Assembly: GCA_910575275.1 (NCBI GenBank)
Contig: CAJTEE010000011.1
Coordinates: 50,492-114,491, forward strand
Direction of reading: 5' to 3'
DNA length: 64,000 nt
Source: Lachnospiraceae bacterium
Lineage (GTDB): Bacteria > Bacillota > Clostridia > Lachnospirales > Lachnospiraceae
Position numbers and translations under genes: made by a program. Position 1 is the first letter of the stretch, and each line of letters opens with the position of its first letter. Shown one piece after another: positions 16,346 to 25,175 of the stretch. The notes under the pieces were generated by a model. It saw only the letters and a list, made by a program, of their open reading frames with translations, was not told the origin of the DNA and ran no database searches.

Positions 16346-19300
16346 GGCAGGTCGAATTTGTAAAATATAACCGAACAAGGGCCGAACGCTTTCAGCTTAA
16401 GACGGCGATCGTGCGGACGGATGGGACGCGCTGCGTGGAAAAAACAGCACTCACCGAGGAAGGGGTTTCGCATATCCGTTCCTTTGCGGAGAAATATGAC
16501 CGGATCAGGGAGCTGAATCCGGGCGTTTGCTTCCTGGAGCCTGTATTTTCCGAGGATAAGCGGACGGTCCGTTTTCCGTATCTGACAGGACAGACGCTCG
16601 GCGATGCGCTTGGCGAAACGATCCGGCTGGGCCGGACGCCGTATGAGGCGCTGGAGCAGGTGATGGCGTTTTTATTCCCGGAGGATTTTAAGGCAGCAGA
16701 CGGCAGGCAGACGGAAAACCGGCCGGCGGCCTTCTATGAAACGCCTGTATTCCGGGAGGCCTTCGGAAAGCTCACCGAGGGGGCCATGATCCCGGGCCGG
16801 GCGGCGGCGGTTTCCAATGTGGACGGCCTGTTTGAGAATCTGATGCTGTCGGAGGGCAGGGTCTACGGGATCGACTATGAGTGGGTGTTTGCTTTCCCGA
16901 TTCCGGCCGGCTTTCTGCACTACCGGAACCTTCTGTATTTTTACCGCCGTTACGAAAACGTGCTGAAGGAGGGGCAGGAGGCGCTTTTTGCGCATTTCGG
17001 GATTGAGGGGGAGCTTCTGGGGCTGTTTGCCGGCATGGAGGAGGCGTTCCAGTCCTATGTGCATGGCGCGGGGAGCTTCGGTTACATGAAGCAGTATGAG
17101 CAGCCGGTAAAGACCCTGGAATTTCTTCTGGACAGGGAGAGCGAGCTTTATAAGGTCAAGGACTGGTGCGAGGCGCTCAAGGCAGAGATCGCCGAAAAGG
17201 ATGTGACGATCCAGAAGCAGCAGGAGGTACAGCGGCTGACGAATAACCATGTGGCGAATCTGGACATCATCATCGGCGATCTGCGCCGGGAGAACGCGGA
17301 GATTGCAAAGACACTTCAGTATCTGGCAAAGCATGAGGCCCTGATCTGGAAGGTGCTAAGAAAGTGCCACCGGCTCGTCGAAAGGCTCATGCCGAAGGGG
17401 ACGAAGAAACGGAAGGTGCTCCAGTATCTGAAAAATACGCTGCTGTATCCGAAAAAGTACGGCAGGCTGTATTTCTCGGCGGACGGAAGAAACCGGATCC
17501 GCGGCGATTTTAAGATCGGGGCGGGGTATTTGGAGCACGGGAAGCTTTATTTCCCAAAGGAGGAGGCGCCCGTCGTCTCCATCGTGATCCCGGTCTATAA
17601 CCAGGTGCACTATACCTACGCCTGCCTACTCTCGATCCTGGAAAACACGCCGGACGTAAGCTATGAGATCCTCATCGCGGACGATGTCTCGACCGACGCG
17701 ACGAAGGAGCTGAACCGCTACGTGGAGAATGTGACGGTCTGCCGTAACGCGACGAACCAGGGCTTTTTGAGAAACTGCAACCAGGCGGCGAAGGCGGCGC
17801 GCGGGAAGTATATCATGTTTTTGAATAATGATACCCAGGTGACGCCCGGCTGGCTCTCAAGCCTGGTGAACCTGCTGGAATCCGATCCCTCAATCGGCAT
17901 GGCCGGTTCCAAGCTTGTCTATCCCGACGGGCGGCTGCAGGAGGCAGGCGGGATCATTTGGAGCGACGGCTCCGGCTGGAATTACGGACGGCTGGATGAC
18001 CCGGATAAGGCGGAGTATAACTATGTAAAGGACGTGGACTATATTTCGGGCGCGGCGATTTTGCTTTCCGTCTCCTTGTGGAAGCAGATTGGCGGCTTTG
18101 ACGACCGGTTTGCGCCTGCGTACTGCGAGGACTCCGACCTGGCCTTTGCGGTCAGACAGGCCGGCTACCGCGTGGTGTATCAGCCGCTTTCGAAGGTGAT
18201 CCACTTCGAGGGCGTGTCCAACGGGACCGATGTGAACGGGACCGGGCTCAAGCGCTATCAGGTGGAGAACAGCAAAAAACTGAAGGAAAAATGGGCAAAG
18301 GAGTTGAAAAAGCAGTGTGTCAACACGGGAAATCCGAATCCGTTCCGCGCCAGGGAGCGTAGCCAGGAAAAGCCGGTGATCCTGTTTGTGGACCATTATG
18401 TGCCGACCTTTGACAATGATGCCGGCTCCAAGACGACGTTTCAGTATCTGAAAATGTTCCTGAAGAAGGGGTATTCTGTCAAGTTCCTCGGCGACAATTT
18501 CCTGCACGAGGAGCCCTACTCGACGACACTCCAGCAGATGGGAGTCGAGATCCTCTACGGGCCCGAATACCAGGCGGGGATCTGGGACTGGATTTTGAAA
18601 AACAAGGATGAGATTGACTTTGCGTACCTGAACCGGCCGCATATCGCCTCCAAATACGTGGATTTTTTGCAGCAGAATACGAAGATCAAGCTGATCTATT
18701 ACGGGCATGATCTGCATTTTCTGCGTGAATACAGGGAGTATGAGCTGACCGGGGATATTCAGAAAAAGCGGGATTCCGATTACTGGCGATCCGTCGAGTT
18801 TGCCCTGATGGAAAAGGTGGCGGTCTCCTATTACCCGTCTGAGGTGGAGAAAGCGGCGATCCATGCGGTCAATCCCGGACTGCGGCTAAAGGCGATCACC
18901 GCGTATGTGTTTGAGGAGTTTTTAAAGACGATTCCGACGGATTTTGCAAGGCGGGAGGGCCTTTTGTTTGTCGGGGGCTTCGCGCATCCGCCGAATGCCG
19001 ATGCGGTTTTGTGGTTTGCGAGGGAGATATTCCCGTTGATTCGAAAGCGGCTTGACGTGCCGTTTTATGTGGTGGGCTCGAAGGTGACGGAGGAGATCAA
19101 GGCCTTAGAGCAGCCGGGAAACGGCATTATTGTCAAGGGATTTGTGAGCGAGGAGGAGCTCTCTACGCTTTATGCCTCCTGCCGGGTTGTCGTCGTGCCG
19201 CTTAGGTACGGCGCCGGCGTGAAGGGGAAAGTTGTGGAAGCGGTTTATAACGGCGCGCCGGTCGTGACGACCGCCATCGGAGCCGAGGGAATTCCTGGAG

Positions 19301-19506
19301 CGGAGGCGGTCATGCGGATCGCGGATACCCCGGAGGCGTTTGCAGAGAGCGTGATCGGGCTCTATGAGGATCCGGGCGCATGCAAGGCGTTCTGCGAGGC
19401 AACGCAGAGGTATATCCGGGACTATTTCAGCGTGGACGCGGCGTGGAGTGTCATCGAGGAGGATTTTACCGTTGTGCGTCCGCCGGAGGATCCGGGGAAG
19501 CGCTGA
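16342..19506 (+). CDS. Trifunctional protein: kinase-like domain, coiled coil, GT2 and GT4 domains
   Basis: 1054 residues. Residues 1-260 look like a small-molecule kinase fold: VRFPYLTGQTLGDAL is lobe-hinge-like, and DGLFENLM plus GIDYEW match the catalytic Asp/Asn and metal-binding Asp of the aminoglycoside/LPS kinase superfamily. About 275-330 is a heptad-rich coiled coil. From 410 a GT-A family 2 domain opens with VVSIVIPVYNQ, with FLNNDTQ and YCEDSDLAF as metal and base motifs, to about 655. From 676 to the end lies a GT-B family 4-like domain (LFVGGFAHPPNADA, VKGFVSEEEL). It overlaps the methyltransferase by ATGA and ends the cluster. Polymerase plus chain-capping is inferred. Confidence 0.85.
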   Translation: MRQVEFVKYNRTRAERFQLKTAIVRTDGTRCVEKTALTEEGVSHIRSFAEKYDRIRELNPGVCFLEPVFSEDKRTVRFPYLTGQTLGDALGETIRLGRTPYEALEQVMAFLFPEDFKAADGRQTENRPAAFYETPVFREAFGKLTEGAMIPGRAAAVSNVDGLFENLMLSEGRVYGIDYEWVFAFPIPAGFLHYRNLLYFYRRYENVLKEGQEALFAHFGIEGELLGLFAGMEEAFQSYVHGAGSFGYMKQYEQPVKTLEFLLDRESELYKVKDWCEALKAEIAEKDVTIQKQQEVQRLTNNHVANLDIIIGDLRRENAEIAKTLQYLAKHEALIWKVLRKCHRLVERLMPKGTKKRKVLQYLKNTLLYPKKYGRLYFSADGRNRIRGDFKIGAGYLEHGKLYFPKEEAPVVSIVIPVYNQVHYTYACLLSILENTPDVSYEILIADDVSTDATKELNRYVENVTVCRNATNQGFLRNCNQAAKAARGKYIMFLNNDTQVTPGWLSSLVNLLESDPSIGMAGSKLVYPDGRLQEAGGIIWSDGSGWNYGRLDDPDKAEYNYVKDVDYISGAAILLSVSLWKQIGGFDDRFAPAYCEDSDLAFAVRQAGYRVVYQPLSKVIHFEGVSNGTDVNGTGLKRYQVENSKKLKEKWAKELKKQCVNTGNPNPFRARERSQEKPVILFVDHYVPTFDNDAGSKTTFQYLKMFLKKGYSVKFLGDNFLHEEPYSTTLQQMGVEILYGPEYQAGIWDWILKNKDEIDFAYLNRPHIASKYVDFLQQNTKIKLIYYGHDLHFLREYREYELTGDIQKKRDSDYWRSVEFALMEKVAVSYYPSEVEKAAIHAVNPGLRLKAITAYVFEEFLKTIPTDFARREGLLFVGGFAHPPNADAVLWFAREIFPLIRKRLDVPFYVVGSKVTEEIKALEQPGNGIIVKGFVSEEELSTLYASCRVVVVPLRYGAGVKGKVVEAVYNGAPVVTTAIGAEGIPGAEAVMRIADTPEAFAESVIGLYEDPGACKAFCEATQRYIRDYFSVDAAWSVIEEDFTVVRPPEDPGKR

Positions 19507-19522
19507 TGGAATCCGTACTTCC

Positions 19523-20251
19523 TCAGATCCAGCCGCCGTCGAGCGTGATGATCTGTCCGGTTAGATAGGAGGAGGCGCCGGTGAGCCGTATGGCGAGATC
19601 GGCAGCCTCCTCTGCTGTTCCCATGCGGCCGGCGGGGATTCCCTCGAGGAGCAATGCATGTTCTTCAGCGCTCAACCCCCGGTTCATTTCGGTGTCGATC
19701 GCGCCGCAGGCGATCGCGTTTACCTGAATATGGGAGGGGGCGAGCTCCTTCGCGAGAGCGCGGGTGAGGGCATTTACGCCGCCCTTGGAGGCGGAGTAGG
19801 CAGCCTCGCAGGACGCGCCGCAGATCCCCCATACCGAGGAGATGTTTAAGATGGAGCCGGACTGCTTTCGCACCATGCCGGGGATGGCGAGCTTGCAGCA
19901 GTAGAAAACGGAAGAAAGGTTGACGGAAAGAAGGCGGTCCCATTCTTCGTACTCCATGTCCTGGAGAAGGCCGATGCGGGAGATGCCGGCATTATTGACG
20001 AGGATGTCCACGGGGCCGAAGGCGTGAAGGACCGTGTCGAACAGGCGGATGCAGTCCTCCTTTTTTCCGACGTCGGCCTGGATAGCGAGGCAGGGGGCAC
20101 CAAGGCACCTGACCTCTTTTTTTGCTTCCTCCATGCGGTCGGTGTCCCGGGAACAGTTTAGGGCGATCTGATATCCGAGAGTGGCGTATTTTAAGGCGAT
20201 GGCTCTGCCGATGCCGCGGGAGGAGCCAGTAATGAGGACGGTTTTCGTCAT
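19523..20251 (-). CDS. Short-chain dehydrogenase/reductase, FabG-like
   Basis: NAD(P)-dependent oxidoreductase of 242 residues. The cofactor motif TGSSRGIG (about 8-15), NNAG, the catalytic Ser of ISSVWG, and YSASK (Tyr and Lys) are all present, as is the C-terminal LTGQIITLDGGW. It resembles 3-oxoacyl-ACP reductase and YmfI-type SDRs, but the substrate cannot be read from sequence. The ATG at 20251 follows AAAGGAGA on the minus strand. It converges with the glycan cluster, 16 bp apart, and is a single-gene unit. Confidence 0.88.
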   Translation of the reverse strand: MTKTVLITGSSRGIGRAIALKYATLGYQIALNCSRDTDRMEEAKKEVRCLGAPCLAIQADVGKKEDCIRLFDTVLHAFGPVDILVNNAGISRIGLLQDMEYEEWDRLLSVNLSSVFYCCKLAIPGMVRKQSGSILNISSVWGICGASCEAAYSASKGGVNALTRALAKELAPSHIQVNAIACGAIDTEMNRGLSAEEHALLLEGIPAGRMGTAEEAADLAIRLTGASSYLTGQIITLDGGWI

Positions 20252-20287
20252 AAGCGGGAGTCTCCTTTTGAATTTGCTTATGGATGT

Positions 20288-20316
20288 AGTATAGCACAAT
20301 CGGGGGAAGCTGAAAA
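20288..20316 (-). promoter_or_regulatory. Promoter of the SDR gene
   Basis: On the minus strand: TTTTCA, a 17-base spacer and TATACT, with TG-C just before the -10 (extended -10). Confidence 0.6.
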
Positions 20317-20612
20317 GGGGGGCGCGGAGGACCGTGCAGGGCGGCACAGACGACAGGCCTCTTGCGGATTTTAGTAATTGTCATATTGAAAGTAAATAAG
20401 CATGTGTACCGGTGCGGCCTATTCTCCGGCATTATAATATACTATTATTCTGTTTCATATTTTGTTCAATTTGTCATTGTCTGATATGTTCCTTTATCTG
20501 CTTCAAAAAAGAACTGTTCCTTGCAATTCTCTCTTTTTCAGCCTATCTTTGTTCCAGATTCAGCTTTCTTTATAAATTCCTGTTATACTCTCCCAGCCAT
20601 GCTGTTACCGAA

Positions 20613-20777
20613 ATGCGGAATGCCTTGATTTTACTTGATTGGTTGATGTATCGCTCGGCCGGTCTTCTTCTACAGGGCAACACGGTATTGGATGAAATTC
20701 CCAATGCCGAAACAATCGCTTCCATGAAAGGAGTTAGAAAACGGCGATGGTACGCTATTCACTGGAGATTCCGATAA
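20613..20777 (+). pseudogene. Remnant of a RelB/DinJ-type antitoxin
   Basis: The frame ending at 20777 contains DEIPNAETIASM, which matches the C-terminal IPNAETIAAM signature of RelB/DinJ antitoxins. The N-terminal DNA-binding half is not recognisable and the stretch before it is hydrophobic noise. It overlaps a toxin-like frame at 20747, the usual antitoxin-toxin order. The 260 bp before it (20350-20612) hold nothing I can identify. Confidence 0.4.
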
Positions 20778-20863
20778 AAAAAGATTTTAATGCCTGTGTA
20801 AAAAATAGTTTCAATATTTTTTCTGTTTTTGAAACTTTTCAGATACGAAAAAAATCTATATAG
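20747..20863 (+). pseudogene. Remnant of a RelE/YafQ-type toxin
   Basis: A 38-codon frame starts with MVRYSLEIPIKKDFNACVK, resembling the F-KKD-K-C-K opening of YafQ/RelE mRNA interferases, which are usually about 90 residues. The frame then drifts into A/T-rich sequence and stops at 20861, so catalytic residues are missing. It overlaps the antitoxin remnant by 31 bp in another frame. Confidence 0.4.
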
Positions 20864-20890
20864 TAAAAGAATAAAACAGAAAGGCGCGTG

Positions 20891-21397
20891 ATGGCAATGA
20901 AACAGATATTATATGAGAGGCTGATTCAATATATTCTCGAACATCAAGACCGGTTTTATCGAGTGGCTTATAGTTATACCAGGCATCAGGAGGACGCCCT
21001 TGATGCAGTCCAAAGTGCGGTCTGCAAAGCGCTTGAAGCGCATGAGAACATCAAAAATGCAGATGCAATTAAGACATGGTTTTATAAAATATTGATTAAT
21101 GAATGTTTAACAGTACTGAAAAAGCGCGGCAAAGTTGTTTTGATCGCAGATGCCGCAAAGCAGGAGGAGGCGTATTATGAAAAAGGGTATGAGCAGGGAG
21201 GTGATATCGAGCGGGAGTTAGAGAAGCTGGAGATGGATGTTCAGGTAATTATAAAACTCAGATTTTTTGAGGAAATGTCATTGAAAGAAATATCCGGTAT
21301 TACCGGACTTAATCTGAATACGGTTAAAACAAAGCTTTATCGTGGCTTAAAACTATTAAAAGAAAACATTCAGGAGGCAGATTTATGGGCAGATTAG
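20891..21397 (+). CDS. ECF-type RNA polymerase sigma factor (SigV-like)
   Basis: 168 residues with only sigma regions 2 and 4. Region 2 includes FYRVAYSYTRHQEDALDAVQSAV and TWFYKILINEC; region 4 is the helix-turn-helix SLKEISGITGLNLNTVKTKLYRG. The ATG at 20891 follows AAAGG at a spacing of six. The last 13 bases overlap the next gene, whose product resembles RsiV, so this should be an anti-sigma-controlled envelope-stress regulator, in SigV systems responding to lysozyme. TGAAAC at 20830 could be part of an autoregulated promoter, but no clear -10 is seen. Confidence 0.88.
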   Translation: MAMKQILYERLIQYILEHQDRFYRVAYSYTRHQEDALDAVQSAVCKALEAHENIKNADAIKTWFYKILINECLTVLKKRGKVVLIADAAKQEEAYYEKGYEQGGDIERELEKLEMDVQVIIKLRFFEEMSLKEISGITGLNLNTVKTKLYRGLKLLKENIQEADLWAD

Positions 21398-22272
21398 AGA
21401 AAATGAAAGAAAAATATGATGAGATTGTCATTCCGGCGGAGCTTAATGTTCGTATACAACAGGAAATAATGAAATCACGAAAACGACAGGCAGACAAAAA
21501 TATTGCTGGTCAGAGATACATGTTTAAAAAAGTAATCCGTGGCATGGGGGTGACAGCGGCGGCTGTATGTATTTTTTTTACGGCAGCCTTGAATACGAGT
21601 TCGGCATTCGCAAAGGAAGCAGCACAGCTTCCCATAATTGGAGGAGTGGCTCGGATATTGACATTCCGCTCTTATGAAACGGAAAAAGATGACATCGCAG
21701 TGTCCGTGGAAATCCCAACGATTGAGATGATTGCAGAGGATACTGGAATAGCAGTAGATGAAATCAATCAGGAAATTCTTGCCCATTGTAATCAGTACGC
21801 AGATGATGCAGTTTTGCGTGCAGAAGAATACAGAACTGCTTTTTTAGAAACAGGAGGAGCTCCGGAAGAATGGGCAGAACATAATATAAGGATTACGGTA
21901 GATTATGAGATCAAGCAGCAGAATAACGATTATCTTTCCTTTGTTGTAAGAGGGATGGAGAACTGGACGACTGCCTACAGCGAATCAAAATATTACAATT
22001 TAGACTTAAATACAGGGAAACTTGTCACATTAAAGGATATGTTGGGTGGTGATTATGCTGAACGGGTAAACAGGAGCATCAGAGAACAGATTGCCGAAAG
22101 ACAAGATGCAGGAGAAGTATTTTTTACAGCAGAGGAGGGAGGGTTTACAGGGATTTCAGAAAATGTCAGGTTCTATATAAATAAAAATAACCGTCCGGTT
22201 ATCGTTTTTGAAAAATATGAAATTGCTCCCGGCGCATCCGGAGAGATTGAATTTGAAATAGGAGAAGATTAA
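21385..22272 (+). CDS. Membrane anti-sigma factor, RsiV-like
   Basis: 295 residues: a basic cytoplasmic N-terminus (1-50) that would hold the sigma factor, one membrane helix (about 52-70, GMGVTAAAVCIFFTAAL), and a secreted domain. The C-terminal part (KYYNLDLNTGKLVTLKDML to the end) fits the DUF3298 domain of RsiV, which binds lysozyme and triggers regulated cleavage. Gene overlap with the sigma factor supports the pairing. The inducing signal is inferred, not visible. Confidence 0.82.
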   Translation: MGRLEKMKEKYDEIVIPAELNVRIQQEIMKSRKRQADKNIAGQRYMFKKVIRGMGVTAAAVCIFFTAALNTSSAFAKEAAQLPIIGGVARILTFRSYETEKDDIAVSVEIPTIEMIAEDTGIAVDEINQEILAHCNQYADDAVLRAEEYRTAFLETGGAPEEWAEHNIRITVDYEIKQQNNDYLSFVVRGMENWTTAYSESKYYNLDLNTGKLVTLKDMLGGDYAERVNRSIREQIAERQDAGEVFFTAEEGGFTGISENVRFYINKNNRPVIVFEKYEIAPGASGEIEFEIGED

Positions 22273-22273
22273 A

Positions 22274-22413
22274 ATGAGAAAGAAAATGAAACGCGTATAG
22301 CAGCTATGATTTTAAGCCTGGCTCTGACAGGCGCAGTTCTGACAGGATGCGGCGAAAGCCGTCAATCCCGTCAGGAAACACAACAGGAGAGTTCCCAAAG
22401 TATACTTCTATAA
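22274..22413 (+). pseudogene. Frameshifted lipoprotein gene
   Basis: An ATG two bases after the anti-sigma stop opens a frame that ends after eight codons; a shift of frame restores a lipoprotein signal: MILSLALTGAVLTGCGESR, with lipobox LTGC. That frame stops at 22411. A further short frame (FGVVDGVLAINGINY) follows. It looks like a third member of the sigma operon that lost its frame and most of its body. Confidence 0.6.
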
Positions 22414-22535
22414 ATTTTGGCGTTGTAGATGGAGTGCTTGCGATAAACGGAATTAATTATTAATTGTTAGCAGATAAAAAAATGTTGTTCGGCGGCAAAG
22501 CTTTTATGCACCTGACAGAATAAAGACAGCCTGAT

Positions 22536-22573
22536 GGCGGTTTTGAATAAAATCAAAGCCGCCGTTTTTCTTT
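22536..22573 (+). terminator. Terminator of the sigma/anti-sigma operon
   Basis: An 11-bp stem (22536-22546 with 22553-22563, one G-U pair) is followed by GTTTTTCTTT. From here to 22758 I see no gene. Confidence 0.75.
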
Positions 22574-22758
22574 GCGAAGAATCGAATATAGGGAGGTGTG
22601 TGTTAAAGTCCCCCTTCCTTTCATGGATACCTGCAGGGGTTTTCTGGTAAGAGGGATTTCTCAGATCCATTACAACCATTAGACATGTAAAAATCAATAT
22701 ACTTTGCCATGCGGCTGGCCTTCGGCATAACATCGCTGCACTCTGCTCAAACTGTCCC

Positions 22759-22788
22759 TTGTATTATTCTGGCGGACTGTGCTATACT
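22759..22788 (+). promoter_or_regulatory. Promoter for the trxB operon
   Basis: TTGTAT (22759-22764), an 18-base spacer and TATACT (22783-22788) with TG two bases before the -10. The roughly 200-base leader to trxB contains no recognisable gene or riboswitch. Confidence 0.6.
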
Positions 22789-22993
22789 TATTAACAAGAA
22801 TATTTTGGCGTCGCGCAGAGATATGGCAAACGACAAATAAACTTGCTGTTTACTATATCCCCTCTGGGGGATGCGCACGATTTTTGAGAGATAGATTCTG
22901 CGTTTACACACAGCAAAAATCGGCGTAGGAAACATCATAAGGAAAACATTTATGACGTTTTTTATAAAAGCGTGGCTGGAAAGGAAGAATAAG

Positions 22994-23956
22994 ATGGAGC
23001 AGATTTATGATCTGATCATTGTAGGCTCGGGGCCCGCGGGGCTGGGAGCGGCGATCTATGCAAAGCGGGCGGAGCTTAAAACGCTTGTACTGGAGAAGGA
23101 GGCCGTGAGCGGCGGTCAGGTGCTTACCACATATGAGGTGGACAATTATGCGGGGCTTCCGGGGATTGGCGGTTTTGACCTCGGGATGAAGTTTCGTGAA
23201 CATGCGGATAAGCTCGGAGTGGAGTTTGCGGAGGAGACCGTGCTTAAAGTGGAGGAGGCCGAGACGGACGGCGAGCTTTTGAGAGCCGCTGAGGCCGGTC
23301 CGACGTTAAAACAGGTAGTCTGTCAGGGGCGCACGTACCTGACGAAGACCGTACTGATTGCCTCCGGTGCGCATCATAGAAAGCTGGACGTCCCGGGCGA
23401 GGAGGAGCTTTTAGGAATGGGCGTCTCCTACTGTGCGACGTGTGACGGCGCCTTTTTTAAGAAAAAGACCGTGGCGGTCGTCGGCGGCGGGGATGTGGCG
23501 ATCGAGGACGCGATTTTTTTGGCCAGATTTTGTAAGAAGGTGTATCTGATCCACCGCCGCGATACGCTTCGCGGGGCAAAGAGCCTGCAGAAACGGCTGA
23601 CGGAGTGTGAAAATGCAGAGATTCTCTGGGATACCGTTGTAGAGAGCATAAACGGAACGGAAAAAGTGGAATCCCTGCATCTTAGGAATAAAAAGACGGG
23701 AGAAGGCAGGGAGCTTTCCGTGGATGGTGTGTTTATCGCAGTGGGGATCTCTCCGAACACGGCAGCCTTTGACGGTCTGGCTGCGATGGATGCAGGCGGC
23801 TACATCGTTGCCGGAGAAGACGGCTGTACCTCGGAGCCGGGGATCTTTGCAGCCGGGGACGTACGGACCAAGGCGCTGCGCCAGATTGTGACGGCGGTGT
23901 CCGACGGGGCAAACTGTGTGAGCAGCGTGGAGCGCTATCTGAACGGACAGGGCTGA
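22994..23956 (+). CDS. trxB: Thioredoxin reductase
   Basis: FAD/NADPH enzyme that reduces thioredoxin. 320 residues, normal length. FAD-binding GSGPAGLGAA near the N-terminus, redox pair Cys147-Ala-Thr-Cys150 (YCATCDGAFF), NADPH-binding GGGDVAIEDA and the C-terminal FAD motif GIFAAGDVR are all intact. The ATG at 22994 follows GGAAG; an upstream in-frame ATG at 22952 has poorer context. It heads the operon with an NlpC/P60 hydrolase and serine dehydratase. Confidence 0.95.
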   Translation: MEQIYDLIIVGSGPAGLGAAIYAKRAELKTLVLEKEAVSGGQVLTTYEVDNYAGLPGIGGFDLGMKFREHADKLGVEFAEETVLKVEEAETDGELLRAAEAGPTLKQVVCQGRTYLTKTVLIASGAHHRKLDVPGEEELLGMGVSYCATCDGAFFKKKTVAVVGGGDVAIEDAIFLARFCKKVYLIHRRDTLRGAKSLQKRLTECENAEILWDTVVESINGTEKVESLHLRNKKTGEGRELSVDGVFIAVGISPNTAAFDGLAAMDAGGYIVAGEDGCTSEPGIFAAGDVRTKALRQIVTAVSDGANCVSSVERYLNGQG

Positions 23957-23973
23957 GAAAAGGAAGGATTCGA

Positions 23974-25158
23974 ATGAAAAAAGCAAAACGGTTTCTGGGC
24001 GTCTGCATCGGCATGCTGCTTCTTTGGACGCCGGCCAGAGCCCTGGCGCAGCCCACATATGAAAATGTGGCGATCTCCCATGTCAGCAGCTATGTGAACG
24101 TGCGGACGCAGCCGGATACACAAAGCGAGATCGTCGGGAAGATCTACAACGACTGTGCGGCGACGATTCTTGCGGTCGTGGAGGGAGAGGGAGGCGTCTG
24201 GTATCAGATCCGGTCGGGAAGTGTGAACGGCTATATTAAGGCCGAGTATTTTATCACCGGGGCCGAGGCCGAAAAGCTGGCCAAAAGCATCGGCGCCGTA
24301 TATGTGCGGATCAATACGGCCTCCCTGCGTCTCAGAGAGCAGCCGAACCTGTCAAGCAGGACTCTCACGATTCTTTCTCAGGATGACGAGTATGTTGCAC
24401 TCCGGGAGGAGGGCGATTTTGTAGAGATCCAGGTGGATGCCTCCCTTAGCGGATATGTGCACAGAGATTACGTCGAACAGCGTGTGGAATTCCGCCAGGC
24501 GGTGAGTCTTTTGGAGGAGCAGGCACAGAGGACGGAAGCGGATCAGCGCAGGCAGGACGCAGCCGCAGCAATCGCCCGGGTGGAGGAGTTAAGGAACGGC
24601 CCGGCCGGCCCCGCTTCGGGAAATTCGGATGGGGGCGAAGGGGAACGGCCCTCTGCCTGGGGGAGCACCTCCGGCCCCGGAGGGGGCCAGGCGGCCGGCC
24701 GCGGCGCGGCAGAGAGCTATGGCCCCGGTATGGAAGGGACTTCGGATACACAGCCCAAAAGTCCCGTGGGTCCCGGGGGAGGAGAGCTCTCGTCTGCATT
24801 GCGGACGGCGGTCGTGGCGTATGCGAAGCAGTTTGTCGGAAACCCCTACGTATACGGCGGGACGAGCCTGACCGAGGGCGCAGACTGCTCGGGCTTTACG
24901 ATGAAGGTCTATGAGCACTTTGGAATTGATACGGGAAGAAGCTCCAGGGATCAGGCGGACAGGGGCAGGGCGGTCCCGATTGATTCCGTTGAACCGGGGG
25001 ATCTGGTTTTTTATGCAAACGGCGGAAATATTGACCATGTAGCGATGTACATAGGAGGCGGACAGATCATTCACGCCAGCACGGAGCGCACGGGGATCAA
25101 GATCTCCACGATGAACTACCGCACACCATGCAAGGCGGTGACATTTTTAAATGAATAG
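23974..25158 (+). CDS. Secreted cell-wall hydrolase with SH3 domains and NlpC/P60 domain
   Basis: 394 residues: signal peptide (1-25, ending ALA-Q), two bacterial SH3 domains (about 30-85 with VNVRTQPD; about 105-165 with LRLREQPN), an Ala/Glu-rich helix, a Gly/Pro/Ser linker (about 205-265), then NlpC/P60 from about 275. The catalytic triad is Cys of ADCSGFT, His of IDHVAMY and His of IIHAST. Such enzymes cut gamma-D-glutamyl-diamino acid bonds in peptidoglycan stems. The middle linker is strikingly GC-rich. It begins 17 bases after trxB. Confidence 0.93.
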   Translation: MKKAKRFLGVCIGMLLLWTPARALAQPTYENVAISHVSSYVNVRTQPDTQSEIVGKIYNDCAATILAVVEGEGGVWYQIRSGSVNGYIKAEYFITGAEAEKLAKSIGAVYVRINTASLRLREQPNLSSRTLTILSQDDEYVALREEGDFVEIQVDASLSGYVHRDYVEQRVEFRQAVSLLEEQAQRTEADQRRQDAAAAIARVEELRNGPAGPASGNSDGGEGERPSAWGSTSGPGGGQAAGRGAAESYGPGMEGTSDTQPKSPVGPGGGELSSALRTAVVAYAKQFVGNPYVYGGTSLTEGADCSGFTMKVYEHFGIDTGRSSRDQADRGRAVPIDSVEPGDLVFYANGGNIDHVAMYIGGGQIIHASTERTGIKISTMNYRTPCKAVTFLNE

Positions 25159-25175
25159 ACAGGAGAGTGAAAGCC

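Noticed and set aside
17890..18864. 324-codon open frame antisense to the large glycosyltransferase gene
   Set aside because: Shadow of a GC-rich coding strand; no motifs or start signals.
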